DNA of 48,736 nt from Halieaceae bacterium. Its GTDB lineage: Bacteria > Pseudomonadota > Gammaproteobacteria > Pseudomonadales > Halieaceae. The first letter of the stretch is position 1, and each line of letters starts with the position of its first letter. The notes under the pieces were generated by a model. That model did no database searches, was not told the DNA's origin, and was given only the letters and a program-made list of their open reading frames with translations. Below are positions 24,541-32,786 of the stretch, piece after piece. The stretch lies in NCBI GenBank assembly GCA_026710905.1, contig JAPOQD010000004.1, positions 1 to 48,736 on the forward strand, written 5' to 3'. The position numbers and the translations under genes were made by a program.

Positions 24541-27000
24541 TCATGACTTACCGGCGGCGGCTGCCAGCGGCGCCACCCAGTTCTTTTCCTTGCCAAAGGG
24601 TTTGAGCGTTTGCAGTAGTACCGGCATTAGCAGCAAGTCTGCAAGCAGAGCCAAACCAATTGTTGAAGAAAGCAAGATGCCAAATGTGCTCAAGACCTGA
24701 AGGTCGGTAAACTGGTAGCCTCCGAACCCCCCGATCAAAATCATTGTTGTGATCACCAGTGCAGGCCCCACGTCTTTAAGTGAGGCCTTCATTGCTTCTG
24801 TATAATCTCCAAGTTCAAGATAACGGGAGCGAAATCGCGTAACCAGATGAATCGTGTCATCAACTGCAATGCCTATGGCAATAGTAGCCAACAACAGCTT
24901 CATGTAGTCCAGGTGAACGCCGAACCAGCCCATACCCCCCAGGGTAATGACAACAGGAGTCAGGTTGGGAATCATGCTGAGTAATCCTACTTTGATTGAG
25001 CCGTAGGCAATACACATCACCAGGGCGATGATGACGAAAATCAAGCTGTAGGCAAAATACTGTGTGCTGGCAATATAATCGGCGATTCTCACCCATAACC
25101 AACCAATGCCACTTTCCCTTAATTCAGCACCGGGCAAAGGATTTTCCGCCTCGTAGGCATTAATTTTGTCGATGATATCTCGAATGTTTGAGGCGTCTGT
25201 CATTACTACGCGCATTTCAAGCACAGTGCGTGAAAAGTCAGGGGTAACAACTTCAAAGAGTTGGTCGCCTCCCGAGACCTCGTAGACCAGAAGATATTGC
25301 GAGACGAGTTCCTGATTGTCAGGAATACTGTAGTGAGCTGGATCATCATTGTGGAAGGTGCGATTAAGGTCTTTCACAAAATCTGCCATCGAGAAGCTTT
25401 TCTTCACATACGGCAGGCTTTCCGCATAGGCTTGAAGTTGGTCCAGGGCCTGTAAAAGCTTCACATCTTTTGCGCCATCTTCCCTGTTGGTCTCGATAAC
25501 ATAGGTAACACTCATGATGCCGCCCATTTCCTTGTCGGCCTTGATCGTGGCCTGTTTCCAGGGTACGTAGTCTTTGAACTCATCCATAAAGTTGAAATCA
25601 ACACTCAGTTTTTCGAGTCCGATAAATGCCCAGATAAAAAGAGCGGCAAACCCCGTTAACACCAGTTTCGGGTGTTTTTCATTCAGCTTGATTGAGCCGG
25701 AAACCATTGAGCCAACCAGCGGATTCACCCCTTTTAGATCGCTGGGTGGAATAGGGCCGTAATCCATTTCAGATTCACTTTGGGGCTTGCCTCTCGCCAG
25801 AAAAACAACCAACAGGGTGATTGACAGGATAAACGTAAAGATCACCCCAATGGCTGAGTAAATACCAAACTCCGCCAGCCCCCTGAGCTCGGAAACCCCC
25901 ATAACCAGAAAGCCCGCCGCGGTGGTGACAGCGGCCAGCATGCAGGGGCCGCCCACCTTTTTTATGGCCTCTTTCACAGCCCGACGGCGATCACCGTGAT
26001 GGGCTTTGGAACGGTGGAACTCCTGCAGGATGTGAACAGCCTGAGCAACACCGATGGCACAGATAAGTGACGGCGCCATGGTAATAAATAAACCCACGCT
26101 CCAACCCATTAACCCAACACAACCGAGCATCATAAAAACACTGAGCACAACCACGCCCATAGGGGCCAACAACCCAACAAGGCTGGTTCTCAGCAGGAGA
26201 AATGAAATTATGGCGATAATAAGCAGGGTATAGAGGCTAATTTTGGAGCTGTCTCCCATGTACATGTAGTTGTACACCGAATTCATGGGGACATCGCCTG
26301 TCAGGTAGAATTCAATGCCGGAATCGGCAAATTCAGGGCGTTCCAATATTTCTACAACTTTGTGGTAGCTGACCTGTGGGTAGATATTTTCCAGTACGTC
26401 ACCTTTTTCCGGGTCGTAAATGATTTCTTCTAACGGGTCCGGGCTGGCTTTCGCCATTTCCAGATAGATAGCGGCGTATTCTCCTGTGCTGTTAATCAGG
26501 TAATCCACATACACAGGCTTGGAAATGACTTTTTTCTTGATGGCCAGGAGTTCTTCCTGGGTATCCGGAAAGTCGAGCATAAGTTCATCGACGATGAGTT
26601 CGTCTTCACCTTCGGCAAAAAGAAACTCTACATTCGTCAGACTTGTGGCCTCACGCACAAAGGGAACTTCATCTTCAAGAGCCGTTGTCAAGTTGCCTAT
26701 GGTTTTCATGACATTAATATCAAAGGGACCATGCTCTTTATCCGGCGCACGGTACATGATGTAAGTGACTTCATCCGAGAGAAAATCGTACAGGTATTCT
26801 TTGTAAGCAGTATAGACAGGGTCCGACTCGGCGAAAAAACCTTGCAGGCTTCCGTCAAATCGTACCTTGGTCGTATAGTAGCCGCCGCTAAGCAGAAGCA
26901 GAATACAAAACAGGATCACCCAAATGCGGTTAGCAATAGACCACTGGGCTATGTTGATGAAATGGTGGTCGATCTTATCCACAAGCTTGTTCTTGTTCAT
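24541..27000 (-). CDS. MMPL/RND superfamily transporter
   Basis: This 819-residue inner-membrane protein has the RND pseudo-duplication. There is one TM near 27-47 (IWVILFCILLLLSGGYY), a periplasmic domain of about 200 residues, and a first five-TM bundle about 250-420 (ISLYTLLIIAIISFLLL and others). A second TM-loop-bundle repeat follows (IWAFIGL..., then IFVIIALVMCIAYG through LADLLLMPVLL). The sequence IAIGIAVDDTIHLVTRF near residue 705 is the family's TM4-like motif with acidic residues, and AVTTAAGFLVMGVSELRG marks the matching place in the first half. Such proteins export or flip lipids, hopanoids or sterol-like compounds, or move substrates with periplasmic partners. No membrane-fusion or outer-membrane partner is next to it. 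Confidence 0.9.
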   Translation of the reverse strand: MNKNKLVDKIDHHFINIAQWSIANRIWVILFCILLLLSGGYYTTKVRFDGSLQGFFAESDPVYTAYKEYLYDFLSDEVTYIMYRAPDKEHGPFDINVMKTIGNLTTALEDEVPFVREATSLTNVEFLFAEGEDELIVDELMLDFPDTQEELLAIKKKVISKPVYVDYLINSTGEYAAIYLEMAKASPDPLEEIIYDPEKGDVLENIYPQVSYHKVVEILERPEFADSGIEFYLTGDVPMNSVYNYMYMGDSSKISLYTLLIIAIISFLLLRTSLVGLLAPMGVVVLSVFMMLGCVGLMGWSVGLFITMAPSLICAIGVAQAVHILQEFHRSKAHHGDRRRAVKEAIKKVGGPCMLAAVTTAAGFLVMGVSELRGLAEFGIYSAIGVIFTFILSITLLVVFLARGKPQSESEMDYGPIPPSDLKGVNPLVGSMVSGSIKLNEKHPKLVLTGFAALFIWAFIGLEKLSVDFNFMDEFKDYVPWKQATIKADKEMGGIMSVTYVIETNREDGAKDVKLLQALDQLQAYAESLPYVKKSFSMADFVKDLNRTFHNDDPAHYSIPDNQELVSQYLLVYEVSGGDQLFEVVTPDFSRTVLEMRVVMTDASNIRDIIDKINAYEAENPLPGAELRESGIGWLWVRIADYIASTQYFAYSLIFVIIALVMCIAYGSIKVGLLSMIPNLTPVVITLGGMGWFGVHLDYMKLLLATIAIGIAVDDTIHLVTRFRSRYLELGDYTEAMKASLKDVGPALVITTMILIGGFGGYQFTDLQVLSTFGILLSSTIGLALLADLLLMPVLLQTLKPFGKEKNWVAPLAAAAGKS

Positions 27001-27323
27001 GAAACGTGTCCGTATTGGTGAAGGTTATGAATGTGCGATAGGGAAAACACTCGATTGGGAAATCCTTTTTAAAATTGCCTGATTCAGGGTATATCGGGGT
27101 CTCGTCCCGCAAGCCTGTTCAGGCCAGAGATTTCATGTTATCGCTCCAAGCTTAGCATTCGCTACAGAGTGATGGAAGAATGTAACCGAAATAGCCTGCA
27201 CAGGTTCGGAAGTCCGAAGGAATACATTCAGGAACCTTGCTCCATGGCGCGCTGCATCAATATCTTTATCCAAAAACGAAGGGCGGCCAATGAGATTGCA
27301 CGATAAGAGTGAGGCGGCCCGGA
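27001..27323. other. 323-bp gap between two minus-strand genes
   Basis: The gap lies between the phosphotransferase stop and the transporter start and should hold the promoter of the transporter. A 64-codon frame at 27133-27327 begins with TTG and has no recognisable motif, so it was not accepted. No repeat, hairpin terminator or RNA gene was recognised. Confidence 0.4.
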
Positions 27324-28835
27324 TCAAGCAATTGCCTTGAATCGTTGAAGCAGCGAGGCAACAATGAGTTCAATCTGTCTCAAACCGCTAAATGCCGTGG
27401 CGCCCTTGATGAATTCGCTGGTCCAGCCCTCCTCGAAATTGCGGCCTGATACCGCCACCAGACGGGCGCCCTTCAGAAAGTGCAGGACCATTGCCAATTC
27501 AATTCTACGCTCCGGTACCGGCGGGCCGCCGGCCTCTCTGTACAGACGGATAAATTCATCCCAGGTCATGACGTCTTCGGCATATACCCTGGCGATTCCC
27601 AGGTCTTCGGCGGGATCGCCCAGGTGAGAGAATTCCCAATCCAGCAAGGCGGTAAGCCGGTCGTTCGCCACCAGCATATTGTGAGGTCCCACGTCACCGT
27701 GTACAACCACGACTCCACCCGGACCCTGACGGCACAGTTGTCTCGCCCAGGAGTAAGCGTAGTCGATGATCGGTGACGGCTTGTTGGAATTGGTCCGCCA
27801 TTTTTCCTGGTAGCTGTCTATCAGGCGCGACAGGCTCTGCTCCGGCGCCCCATCAGAAGTAAAGCCGAGTTCAGCAGGGTTTACCTGATGTATCTTCGCC
27901 AGGGTATTGGCGAGGTCGGCGAATGCGCCGGGACATTTATCGCGCAACCCAAAATAGCTGCCTGGGGGCGAACCTTCAAGCCTTTCCATTAACAGGAAAG
28001 GCTGCCCCAGGCTGGTCTCTTCTGATTCCAGCAGCAGCGGCGCCGGCACCGGCAGTCCGAGCCCTGAAAATTTGAGCAGAGGCTCGTATTCATCCCGAAC
28101 CTTGGTTCCCTCGTAATGCAATTGATAATCCTGGCGCATGACCAAATCCGCAGGGAGCGCCTCGGTATTCTCCAGCGAAATAAACCAGGTTTTTTTTGAC
28201 CTGCCGCCCGGAATTGACTCCACTTGGGTGGCCTGAATACCGGGAGAGTCCGGGTAGTGTCGGCGCAGGTAGGCGGTTACTGCTTCAGGGGTGAGGTCGA
28301 CGCTGGCTGGGGTGGCGGATTCGGTACCCTGCCTGGCGTTGTTCCCCTGCCCCTTGTTTAGCTGTGCGGACCGGGCTGCGGCAACAGCGTCCAGCAGGCG
28401 CTTGTCCTGAGTACCCAGGCTTACTGCAACCGTTGAAATTGCAGCTTGTGTGTCGCCCTCCGGCAAGGCATCGTATTGATCGGCGCAGGTCCGTAGAATC
28501 TGCGATGAGAGATCGCGTAGCGCGCGAATTTCACGTTGGCAAGCCAGGTCCGTTTCAGGCGCTATCTCACCCAATCGGCTGCGCCAGCTATCGAGTAGTT
28601 CCGGGAAAGTCTCTCGCGGCAGGGATGCGAGCGCCTCTGTCAACCGACCACGTAATTCAGGCGTGTAGTCGACCGCCACCTGCGCGAGTGTATCGAAATC
28701 AGCGGCCAGATGCTCGAGAACCTGGATCGATAGTGTCGCTCTCTCGATGGCGTCAGCGGCAGTCAGGTTCGGAACAATCTGTTGCTTCAGTTGCTCGCTG
28801 ACTGCCCTGAGCATTAACGCGGTGACATCTGACAT
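27324..28835 (-). CDS. APH-type phosphotransferase with N-terminal helical domain, copy 1
   Basis: This protein of about 503 residues has an APH/choline-kinase-like fold. The catalytic loop VVHGDVGPHNML (about 372-383) and the metal-binding DWEFSHLGDPAEDLG (about 392-406) are intact, and a glycine-rich loop PGGRSKKTWF (about 208-217) precedes VMRQDY. An N-terminal helical region of roughly 170 residues, as in DUF6285-containing proteins, precedes the kinase. The product probably phosphorylates a small hydroxylated or CoA-linked metabolite; the acyl-CoA dehydrogenase-linked phosphotransferases are the nearest functional group. The ATG at 28835 follows GGAAGAGG by 5 bases, while the GTG two codons upstream has no spacing for that site. 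A TATAG-N6-CTATA palindrome lies 14 bp upstream. It is divergent from a GHEPN-type gene. Confidence 0.85.
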   Translation of the reverse strand: MSDVTALMLRAVSEQLKQQIVPNLTAADAIERATLSIQVLEHLAADFDTLAQVAVDYTPELRGRLTEALASLPRETFPELLDSWRSRLGEIAPETDLACQREIRALRDLSSQILRTCADQYDALPEGDTQAAISTVAVSLGTQDKRLLDAVAAARSAQLNKGQGNNARQGTESATPASVDLTPEAVTAYLRRHYPDSPGIQATQVESIPGGRSKKTWFISLENTEALPADLVMRQDYQLHYEGTKVRDEYEPLLKFSGLGLPVPAPLLLESEETSLGQPFLLMERLEGSPPGSYFGLRDKCPGAFADLANTLAKIHQVNPAELGFTSDGAPEQSLSRLIDSYQEKWRTNSNKPSPIIDYAYSWARQLCRQGPGGVVVVHGDVGPHNMLVANDRLTALLDWEFSHLGDPAEDLGIARVYAEDVMTWDEFIRLYREAGGPPVPERRIELAMVLHFLKGARLVAVSGRNFEEGWTSEFIKGATAFSGLRQIELIVASLLQRFKAIA

Positions 28836-28848
28836 AACCACCTCTTCC

Positions 28849-28864
28849 TATAGCGCACGCTATA
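28849..28864. promoter_or_regulatory. Candidate operator TATAGCG-CA-CGCTATA
   Basis: A perfect 7+7 bp inverted repeat with a 2-bp centre sits between the divergent phosphotransferase and GHEPN-protein genes, abutting the ribosome-binding site of the former. On the plus strand it covers the -35 region of a promoter whose -10 (TATAAT, 28875-28880) lies 10 bp downstream. Similar sites are at 35274-35289 (12 of 16 to the reverse complement) and 35561-35576 (14 of 16). The size and symmetry fit a TetR- or LacI-type repressor dimer, but no regulator gene is nearby. Confidence 0.6.
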
Positions 28865-28874
28865 GAAAATGCAG

Positions 28875-28880
28875 TATAAT
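28875..28880 (+). promoter_or_regulatory. Putative -10 element of the GHEPN-protein gene
   Basis: A consensus TATAAT lies 18 bp upstream of the ATG at 28898 and downstream of the palindromic operator. The -35 position, about 17 bp upstream, falls inside the operator and is not consensus, consistent with a regulated promoter. The short leader would leave little room for a ribosome-binding site if ATG 28898 is the start; the in-frame ATG codons at 28904 and 28916 are alternatives. Confidence 0.45.
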
Positions 28881-28897
28881 GCCAGAATTCAGGTCGA

Positions 28898-29908
28898 ATG
28901 CCAATGAACCGGGAAATGTCCAAATCGCAGTCCCCTTTTACACCTCGCGATGAGCTTCGCCATCAGGCCGGCGAGGAAACCATTTGGCAGGAGAGCACCC
29001 TGTTGCACTGGTACGATCGCAACCAGGGTATCGGAGGTTGGCACCGGATTGGTCACGAGCCCAATAATCGGGGTGGCCGCGCAGTCATCTGGAGTTATCT
29101 ATTCAGCCAATCCGGTTGGCAGTATCGCTGCTGCACCGATATGCCACTCTTAACGGAGGACGAATATGCCCACGGTTTCGGCGCACGCGAGCGGCTCCGC
29201 TGCCTGTTCGAGGACAATGCCTCCATCTGGTTGATAGATGATGGCGAACTGAGCGCCCGGCTGGAGTGCCGAGACTTCTTCGACCTTGTGGACCCCTTTC
29301 CGCCTGGGGATGAATTGGCCGCGAAGCGATTCCCCCACCATTTCGAAGTGGCCGGCCGGGTCACCGGCGAGGTGGCTTATCGCGGCCAGGCCATTCTCGT
29401 TGACGGCCTGGGTTACCGCGACCACAGTTGGGGGATTCGTGACTGGGAACAGGGCATGCTCAACCATCGCTGGTTCACAGGCAGTTTTGGGGAGCCCCTC
29501 TCATTTGCGGCCATCACCGCGCAGGCGCCCACCGGTAAATTGGTGCGCGTGGGTTATGTGGTGCGCGAGGGCGAGTTGGTGAGAGCGACAGAAATCGACG
29601 TGATTGCCTACCTGGAACCGGACGGGCTCACACATCGCGGTGGTCAGGTCCGCATGAGCCTGGAAAATGGAGAGAAAATCCATCTTGAACTGACCGCCAA
29701 AGCCGGGGTTCTATTCCAGCGCGGCAATGTGGTGATGGTGGAGATGATGTGCGAGGTAGAGGGACATGGCATGCGGGGCTATTGCGATGCGGAGATTTCC
29801 TGCAACGCCCGTAACGGCTCTGGCCCGGTGCATCTCGCGCTCAATGCCAACTGCGCCGATGGTTTTTCCGGCTTCGAGATGCTGAAGTTTCCACCGGCCC
29901 GGATATAG
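28898..29908 (+). CDS. Conserved protein with GHEPN motif, copy 1 (lipocalin-like, CrtC/AttH-type)
   Basis: This 336-residue protein of unknown function has no signal peptide. Its landmarks are LLHWYDRNQGIGGWHRIGHEPN near residues 30-55, YRDHSWGIRDWEQGMLNHRW near 170-190, and LEPDGLTHRGGQVRM near 243-257. All are shared with the protein at 31641-32612 (FRDHGWGVRIWE, LEADGLTHRGGHLKM). The alternating-strand pattern and the DHxWG motif resemble the two-lobed lipocalin-like proteins of the CrtC carotenoid hydratase/AttH group and the DUF7064/7065 families. That points to a hydrophobic ligand such as a terpenoid, but no enzyme activity can be claimed. It is divergent from a phosphotransferase, with a shared operator between them. 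Confidence 0.8.
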   Translation: MPMNREMSKSQSPFTPRDELRHQAGEETIWQESTLLHWYDRNQGIGGWHRIGHEPNNRGGRAVIWSYLFSQSGWQYRCCTDMPLLTEDEYAHGFGARERLRCLFEDNASIWLIDDGELSARLECRDFFDLVDPFPPGDELAAKRFPHHFEVAGRVTGEVAYRGQAILVDGLGYRDHSWGIRDWEQGMLNHRWFTGSFGEPLSFAAITAQAPTGKLVRVGYVVREGELVRATEIDVIAYLEPDGLTHRGGQVRMSLENGEKIHLELTAKAGVLFQRGNVVMVEMMCEVEGHGMRGYCDAEISCNARNGSGPVHLALNANCADGFSGFEMLKFPPARI

Positions 29909-29927
29909 CGGCCTGGAGGGGCCAGCG

Positions 29928-29967
29928 AGTAAAAGGGGTCGGAGTCATGACTCCGACCCCTTTTACT
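29928..29967. repeat. Perfect 40-bp palindrome (REP-like)
   Basis: The arms AGTAAAAGGGGTCGGAGTCA and its exact inverse repeat meet without a spacer. The AAGGGGTC...GACCCCTT core is the same as in the palindromes at 31547-31634 and 35351-35439. It sits 20 bp after a stop codon and could also act as a bidirectional transcription barrier, although it lacks a following T-run. Confidence 0.85.
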
Positions 29968-30015
29968 AAGAGCTGATTTTTAGCGATATCATAATGACTT
30001 TTTCAGGGAGCACGC

Positions 30016-31494
30016 ATGCCAAAGCCTCTCCAACTGATGAAACAGATCCGTAGCGCCATGAATAGCATAAATCTGAGCACGGATAATCCGGAATATCAGA
30101 ACCTGCTGGAATCCGCCGATTTGTTGCTAAATGAATTAATGCTGCAAACAGAAACCGGCTTTTATCTGGACTATATCAATAAAGGCAAGCTGCTTCTGAG
30201 TGAAGGAGAACAAATTGTCACCCGCTTGGGTGGCGTAGTGGAACCTTCCAACGTACGAAAAGATCTCAGCGAGGCGAGTTCACCTGAGATTTTCGATAAC
30301 GAAATTGAACATCTGCACCAGGCATTGGCCGAGCTGGTCAGCCACCTGGAAGAACAGCGCTCGGCGGAAGAAAAGGATTATCTGGTCCGGCTCTCCGACT
30401 GGGAAACCTCACTTTATAGCCGGCGCGCCAATCAGGTGGTCTATCCGCCCAAGTCCGCAAGACTGGAAATTACACGGGAGAAACTACAGGCTTACCTGCA
30501 GAAAAAGAATCCGCAATGGCGGGGGCTTGAAATCAGGGATTTCACCTCGCTGCATGGTGGATTTTCAAAGCAAACCGTCCTTTTCGATTGCGAGGACAGT
30601 GTCAATGGGAAGCAATCCCTGGTGATGCGCGCAGATGTGCCGGTCAAACTTCTTCACTACGACGGCTGCGACGTCACTCGCGAATATTACATGATTCAAC
30701 TGATGGATAAACTGGGATTGCCTGTTGCCAAAACGCGTTGGCTAGAGCAAGACACAAGCCATTTTGACTGTAATTTTATCGTTTCCAACAAATCTCCAGG
30801 AAGGATTCGAGGGGCCAGCATGGGCAGCTCCGAGCAGTTACCGGAAGGGCTTGTCGATTCCATGCTGTCCACATTTTACAAAATGCACAATCTGCTGCTG
30901 GACAGGGAGGACCCGCTGGCAATCAAGAGCCATTTGAGCGAATGGTTGCCCCACAAAACGATTTATGAAACGACGAAACACTATGTCAATGTATTTATAC
31001 CCAATGAAATTGAACGAACGGGGATTAAACCCACTCCGGATTTGATTCGGGCTGTTACGTGGTTAAAAAAGAATATTCCCGAATGTGATGAGCCGCCGGT
31101 TATCCTGCACATGGATTATTCTTTTAATAATTTACTATTCGACGGCAATCAAATTTCCGCCATTCTTGACTGGGAAACAAGTCGCCTCGGTGACCCTGCC
31201 GATGATATTGTCTGGACGCAACTCTCCCTGAGTAACGTTATGGATATTGGGGAATTTCTTCGACGCTATAGAGAGGGAACCGGCAGAACTATCTCCGAAT
31301 ACCGCATGGCCTACACCAATGTCGCCAAATTGGTGCTCAACCTCATTGGCGCATTGAATTCCATTCATTGTCTGGATAGCCAGGACAACACGCCGATCAA
31401 GTACACCATGCTCGGATTCTATTACATGCCTATTTTATGCACGCAGCTCAACAGCAAGATTGCGGAAGCTGAAAGGATAAAATCCGCAGATTAG
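30016..31494 (+). CDS. APH-type phosphotransferase with N-terminal helical domain, copy 2
   Basis: This 492-residue protein is paralogous to the one at 27324-28835. The catalytic loop reads ILHMDYSFNNLLF (about 362-374) and the metal-binding motif DWETSRLGDPADDI (about 384-397). The nucleotide loop is HGGFSKQTVLF, followed by VMRADV. The N-terminal 155 residues are helical with coiled-coil character (EIEHLHQALAELVSHLEEQRSAEE). AT-richer codon choice (TTT, AAA and AAT common) than in the flanking genes suggests a different history from copy 1. It lies beside a GHEPN-protein gene, as copy 1 does, but here the partners are convergent. The substrate is unknown. The ATG follows CAGGGAGCACGC. Confidence 0.85.
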   Translation: MPKPLQLMKQIRSAMNSINLSTDNPEYQNLLESADLLLNELMLQTETGFYLDYINKGKLLLSEGEQIVTRLGGVVEPSNVRKDLSEASSPEIFDNEIEHLHQALAELVSHLEEQRSAEEKDYLVRLSDWETSLYSRRANQVVYPPKSARLEITREKLQAYLQKKNPQWRGLEIRDFTSLHGGFSKQTVLFDCEDSVNGKQSLVMRADVPVKLLHYDGCDVTREYYMIQLMDKLGLPVAKTRWLEQDTSHFDCNFIVSNKSPGRIRGASMGSSEQLPEGLVDSMLSTFYKMHNLLLDREDPLAIKSHLSEWLPHKTIYETTKHYVNVFIPNEIERTGIKPTPDLIRAVTWLKKNIPECDEPPVILHMDYSFNNLLFDGNQISAILDWETSRLGDPADDIVWTQLSLSNVMDIGEFLRRYREGTGRTISEYRMAYTNVAKLVLNLIGALNSIHCLDSQDNTPIKYTMLGFYYMPILCTQLNSKIAEAERIKSAD

Positions 31495-31546
31495 CTTTTT
31501 TGCGGTAGGTCGTCAGATGATGAGACGCCATCCTTCAATTAAAGGC

Positions 31547-31634
31547 AATTAAAGGGGTCAGACCCCTTTAATTGGGTTAGACCCCTTTAATTGGTTACAC
31601 CGGTTGTAATTAAAGGGCTCTGACCCCTTTAATT
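31547..31634. repeat. Cluster of AATTAAAGGGGTC palindromes
   Basis: A 27-bp palindrome with a 1-base centre (31547-31573) is AATTAAAGGGGTC-A-GACCCCTTTAATT. It is followed by a half-copy (GGGTTAGACCCCTTTAATTGG, 31574-31593). A second imperfect palindrome reads AATTAAAGGG...CCCTTTAATT with CTCTGAC at its centre (31608-31634). The array fills the gap between two convergent genes. The units resemble REP sequences mobilised by Y1-type (RAYT) transposases, by analogy. Confidence 0.85.
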
Positions 31635-31640
31635 TATAAT

Positions 31641-32612
31641 TTACACGCCATGCAAGCCATTTTTTTCTATGGCGTTAATGGCTGTGTAGGGTCGATAACG
31701 TCCGCGCTGAGCATTGTTTGCAGTCTCCAGATCACAAAATCCAACCTGGTCACCACAGGTCATCCTGCACATCGTATCCACCACCGCATAGCCATGTATG
31801 TAGGTCACTACACCCTTTTGCAGTACCTCACACTCAATCTCCATTACTTCCCCTGTGGTCAATTCCATCTTCAGATGGCCGCCCCGGTGGGTTAACCCAT
31901 CCGCTTCCAGATAAACAAGAACATCGACATCCTTCGCATAAATCAGTTTGTTGTCTCTGATTACACAACCGAATTCGTTAATCACATTGTCGGCCCCCAT
32001 AAAACTCAAGGCCAAAATGGACTGACCCGGTCCAAATGTCCCGGCAATCCAGCGATGGCAAACGAAGGCCTCCCAAATACGGACACCCCAGCCATGGTCC
32101 CTGAAGGCCAGCCCGTTAACCGCATAGTCTTTACCCTTGATCGTCACACTTCCGCCAATGGTGCTGCCGACTTCCATATGATTTGGAGCCACATCACCCA
32201 GTGAGCCGCCCCTGGGATAAATATCCACAGGTGGATGCGTATCAGATACCACCAGTTCAGCCGAGACGTCAGTATCCTTGATGGTCCAGTGAGCCTGCCC
32301 ATTCTTGAACTCAAACCGGCAGGCATCTCCACAGCCAAACCCGTTCTCAAACCTGTCTCGATCCTGCATCGGGACGAACGAAGTATTCTTGTAAATCCAC
32401 TCGGGGGAAAAAAGATTGTTGAACAGGTTGATATGCGGCCCATCACGCCAGTTTGGCTCGTGCCCTATCCTGTGATAACCACCGATACTATTTTCGAAGT
32501 CCCACCAGACGAGAACGACACTTTCCTGAAAGAACTCATGCTCCTCAATTTCATGAGGTCCTTCATGTTCTGGTCCCAGTTCAATGACTTTACCGCCCCC
32601 AACAATTTCCAT
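31641..32612 (-). CDS. Conserved protein with GHEPN motif, copy 2
   Basis: This 323-residue paralogue of the 28898-29908 product shares YHRIGHEPNWRDG (about 45-57), LAFRDHGWGVRIWEAFVCHRW (about 170-190, a 21-residue stretch) and the LEADGLTHRGG segment. A strong GGAGG lies 4 bases before ATG. No signal peptide is seen. It is expected to have the same two-lobed lipocalin-like fold and a hydrophobic ligand, which is inference. It is convergent with phosphotransferase copy 2 and is followed upstream by the TonB receptor gene on the same strand, 174 bp away and separated by a terminator, so it has its own promoter. Confidence 0.8.
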   Translation of the reverse strand: MEIVGGGKVIELGPEHEGPHEIEEHEFFQESVVLVWWDFENSIGGYHRIGHEPNWRDGPHINLFNNLFSPEWIYKNTSFVPMQDRDRFENGFGCGDACRFEFKNGQAHWTIKDTDVSAELVVSDTHPPVDIYPRGGSLGDVAPNHMEVGSTIGGSVTIKGKDYAVNGLAFRDHGWGVRIWEAFVCHRWIAGTFGPGQSILALSFMGADNVINEFGCVIRDNKLIYAKDVDVLVYLEADGLTHRGGHLKMELTTGEVMEIECEVLQKGVVTYIHGYAVVDTMCRMTCGDQVGFCDLETANNAQRGRYRPYTAINAIEKNGLHGV

Positions 32613-32724
32613 ACTTCCTCCTAAAAGTTATTCGAGTATATTGCCGTAATTTTCCTTGCAATATTTGCCACTGCTTCTGACCCATGGGCAAACAATCATT
32701 CAACCTTGCCGTAAACACCAACAG

Positions 32725-32760
32725 AAAAAAAAGCCATCAGTGGTAATTCTGATGGCTTTT
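32725..32760 (-). terminator. Rho-independent terminator of the TonB receptor gene
   Basis: Arms AAAAGCCATCAG (32729-32740) and CTGATGGCTTTT (32749-32760) form a 12-bp perfect stem with an 8-base loop. On the minus strand the stem is followed by a run of eight T residues. It is 27 bp after the receptor stop codon. Confidence 0.9.
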
Positions 32761-32786
32761 ACCCTTATACCGCACTCGAATCGCGG

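Noticed and set aside
27133-27327. 64-codon frame with TTG start
   Set aside because: It has a non-ATG start, no motif and no ribosome-binding site, and was not considered a gene.
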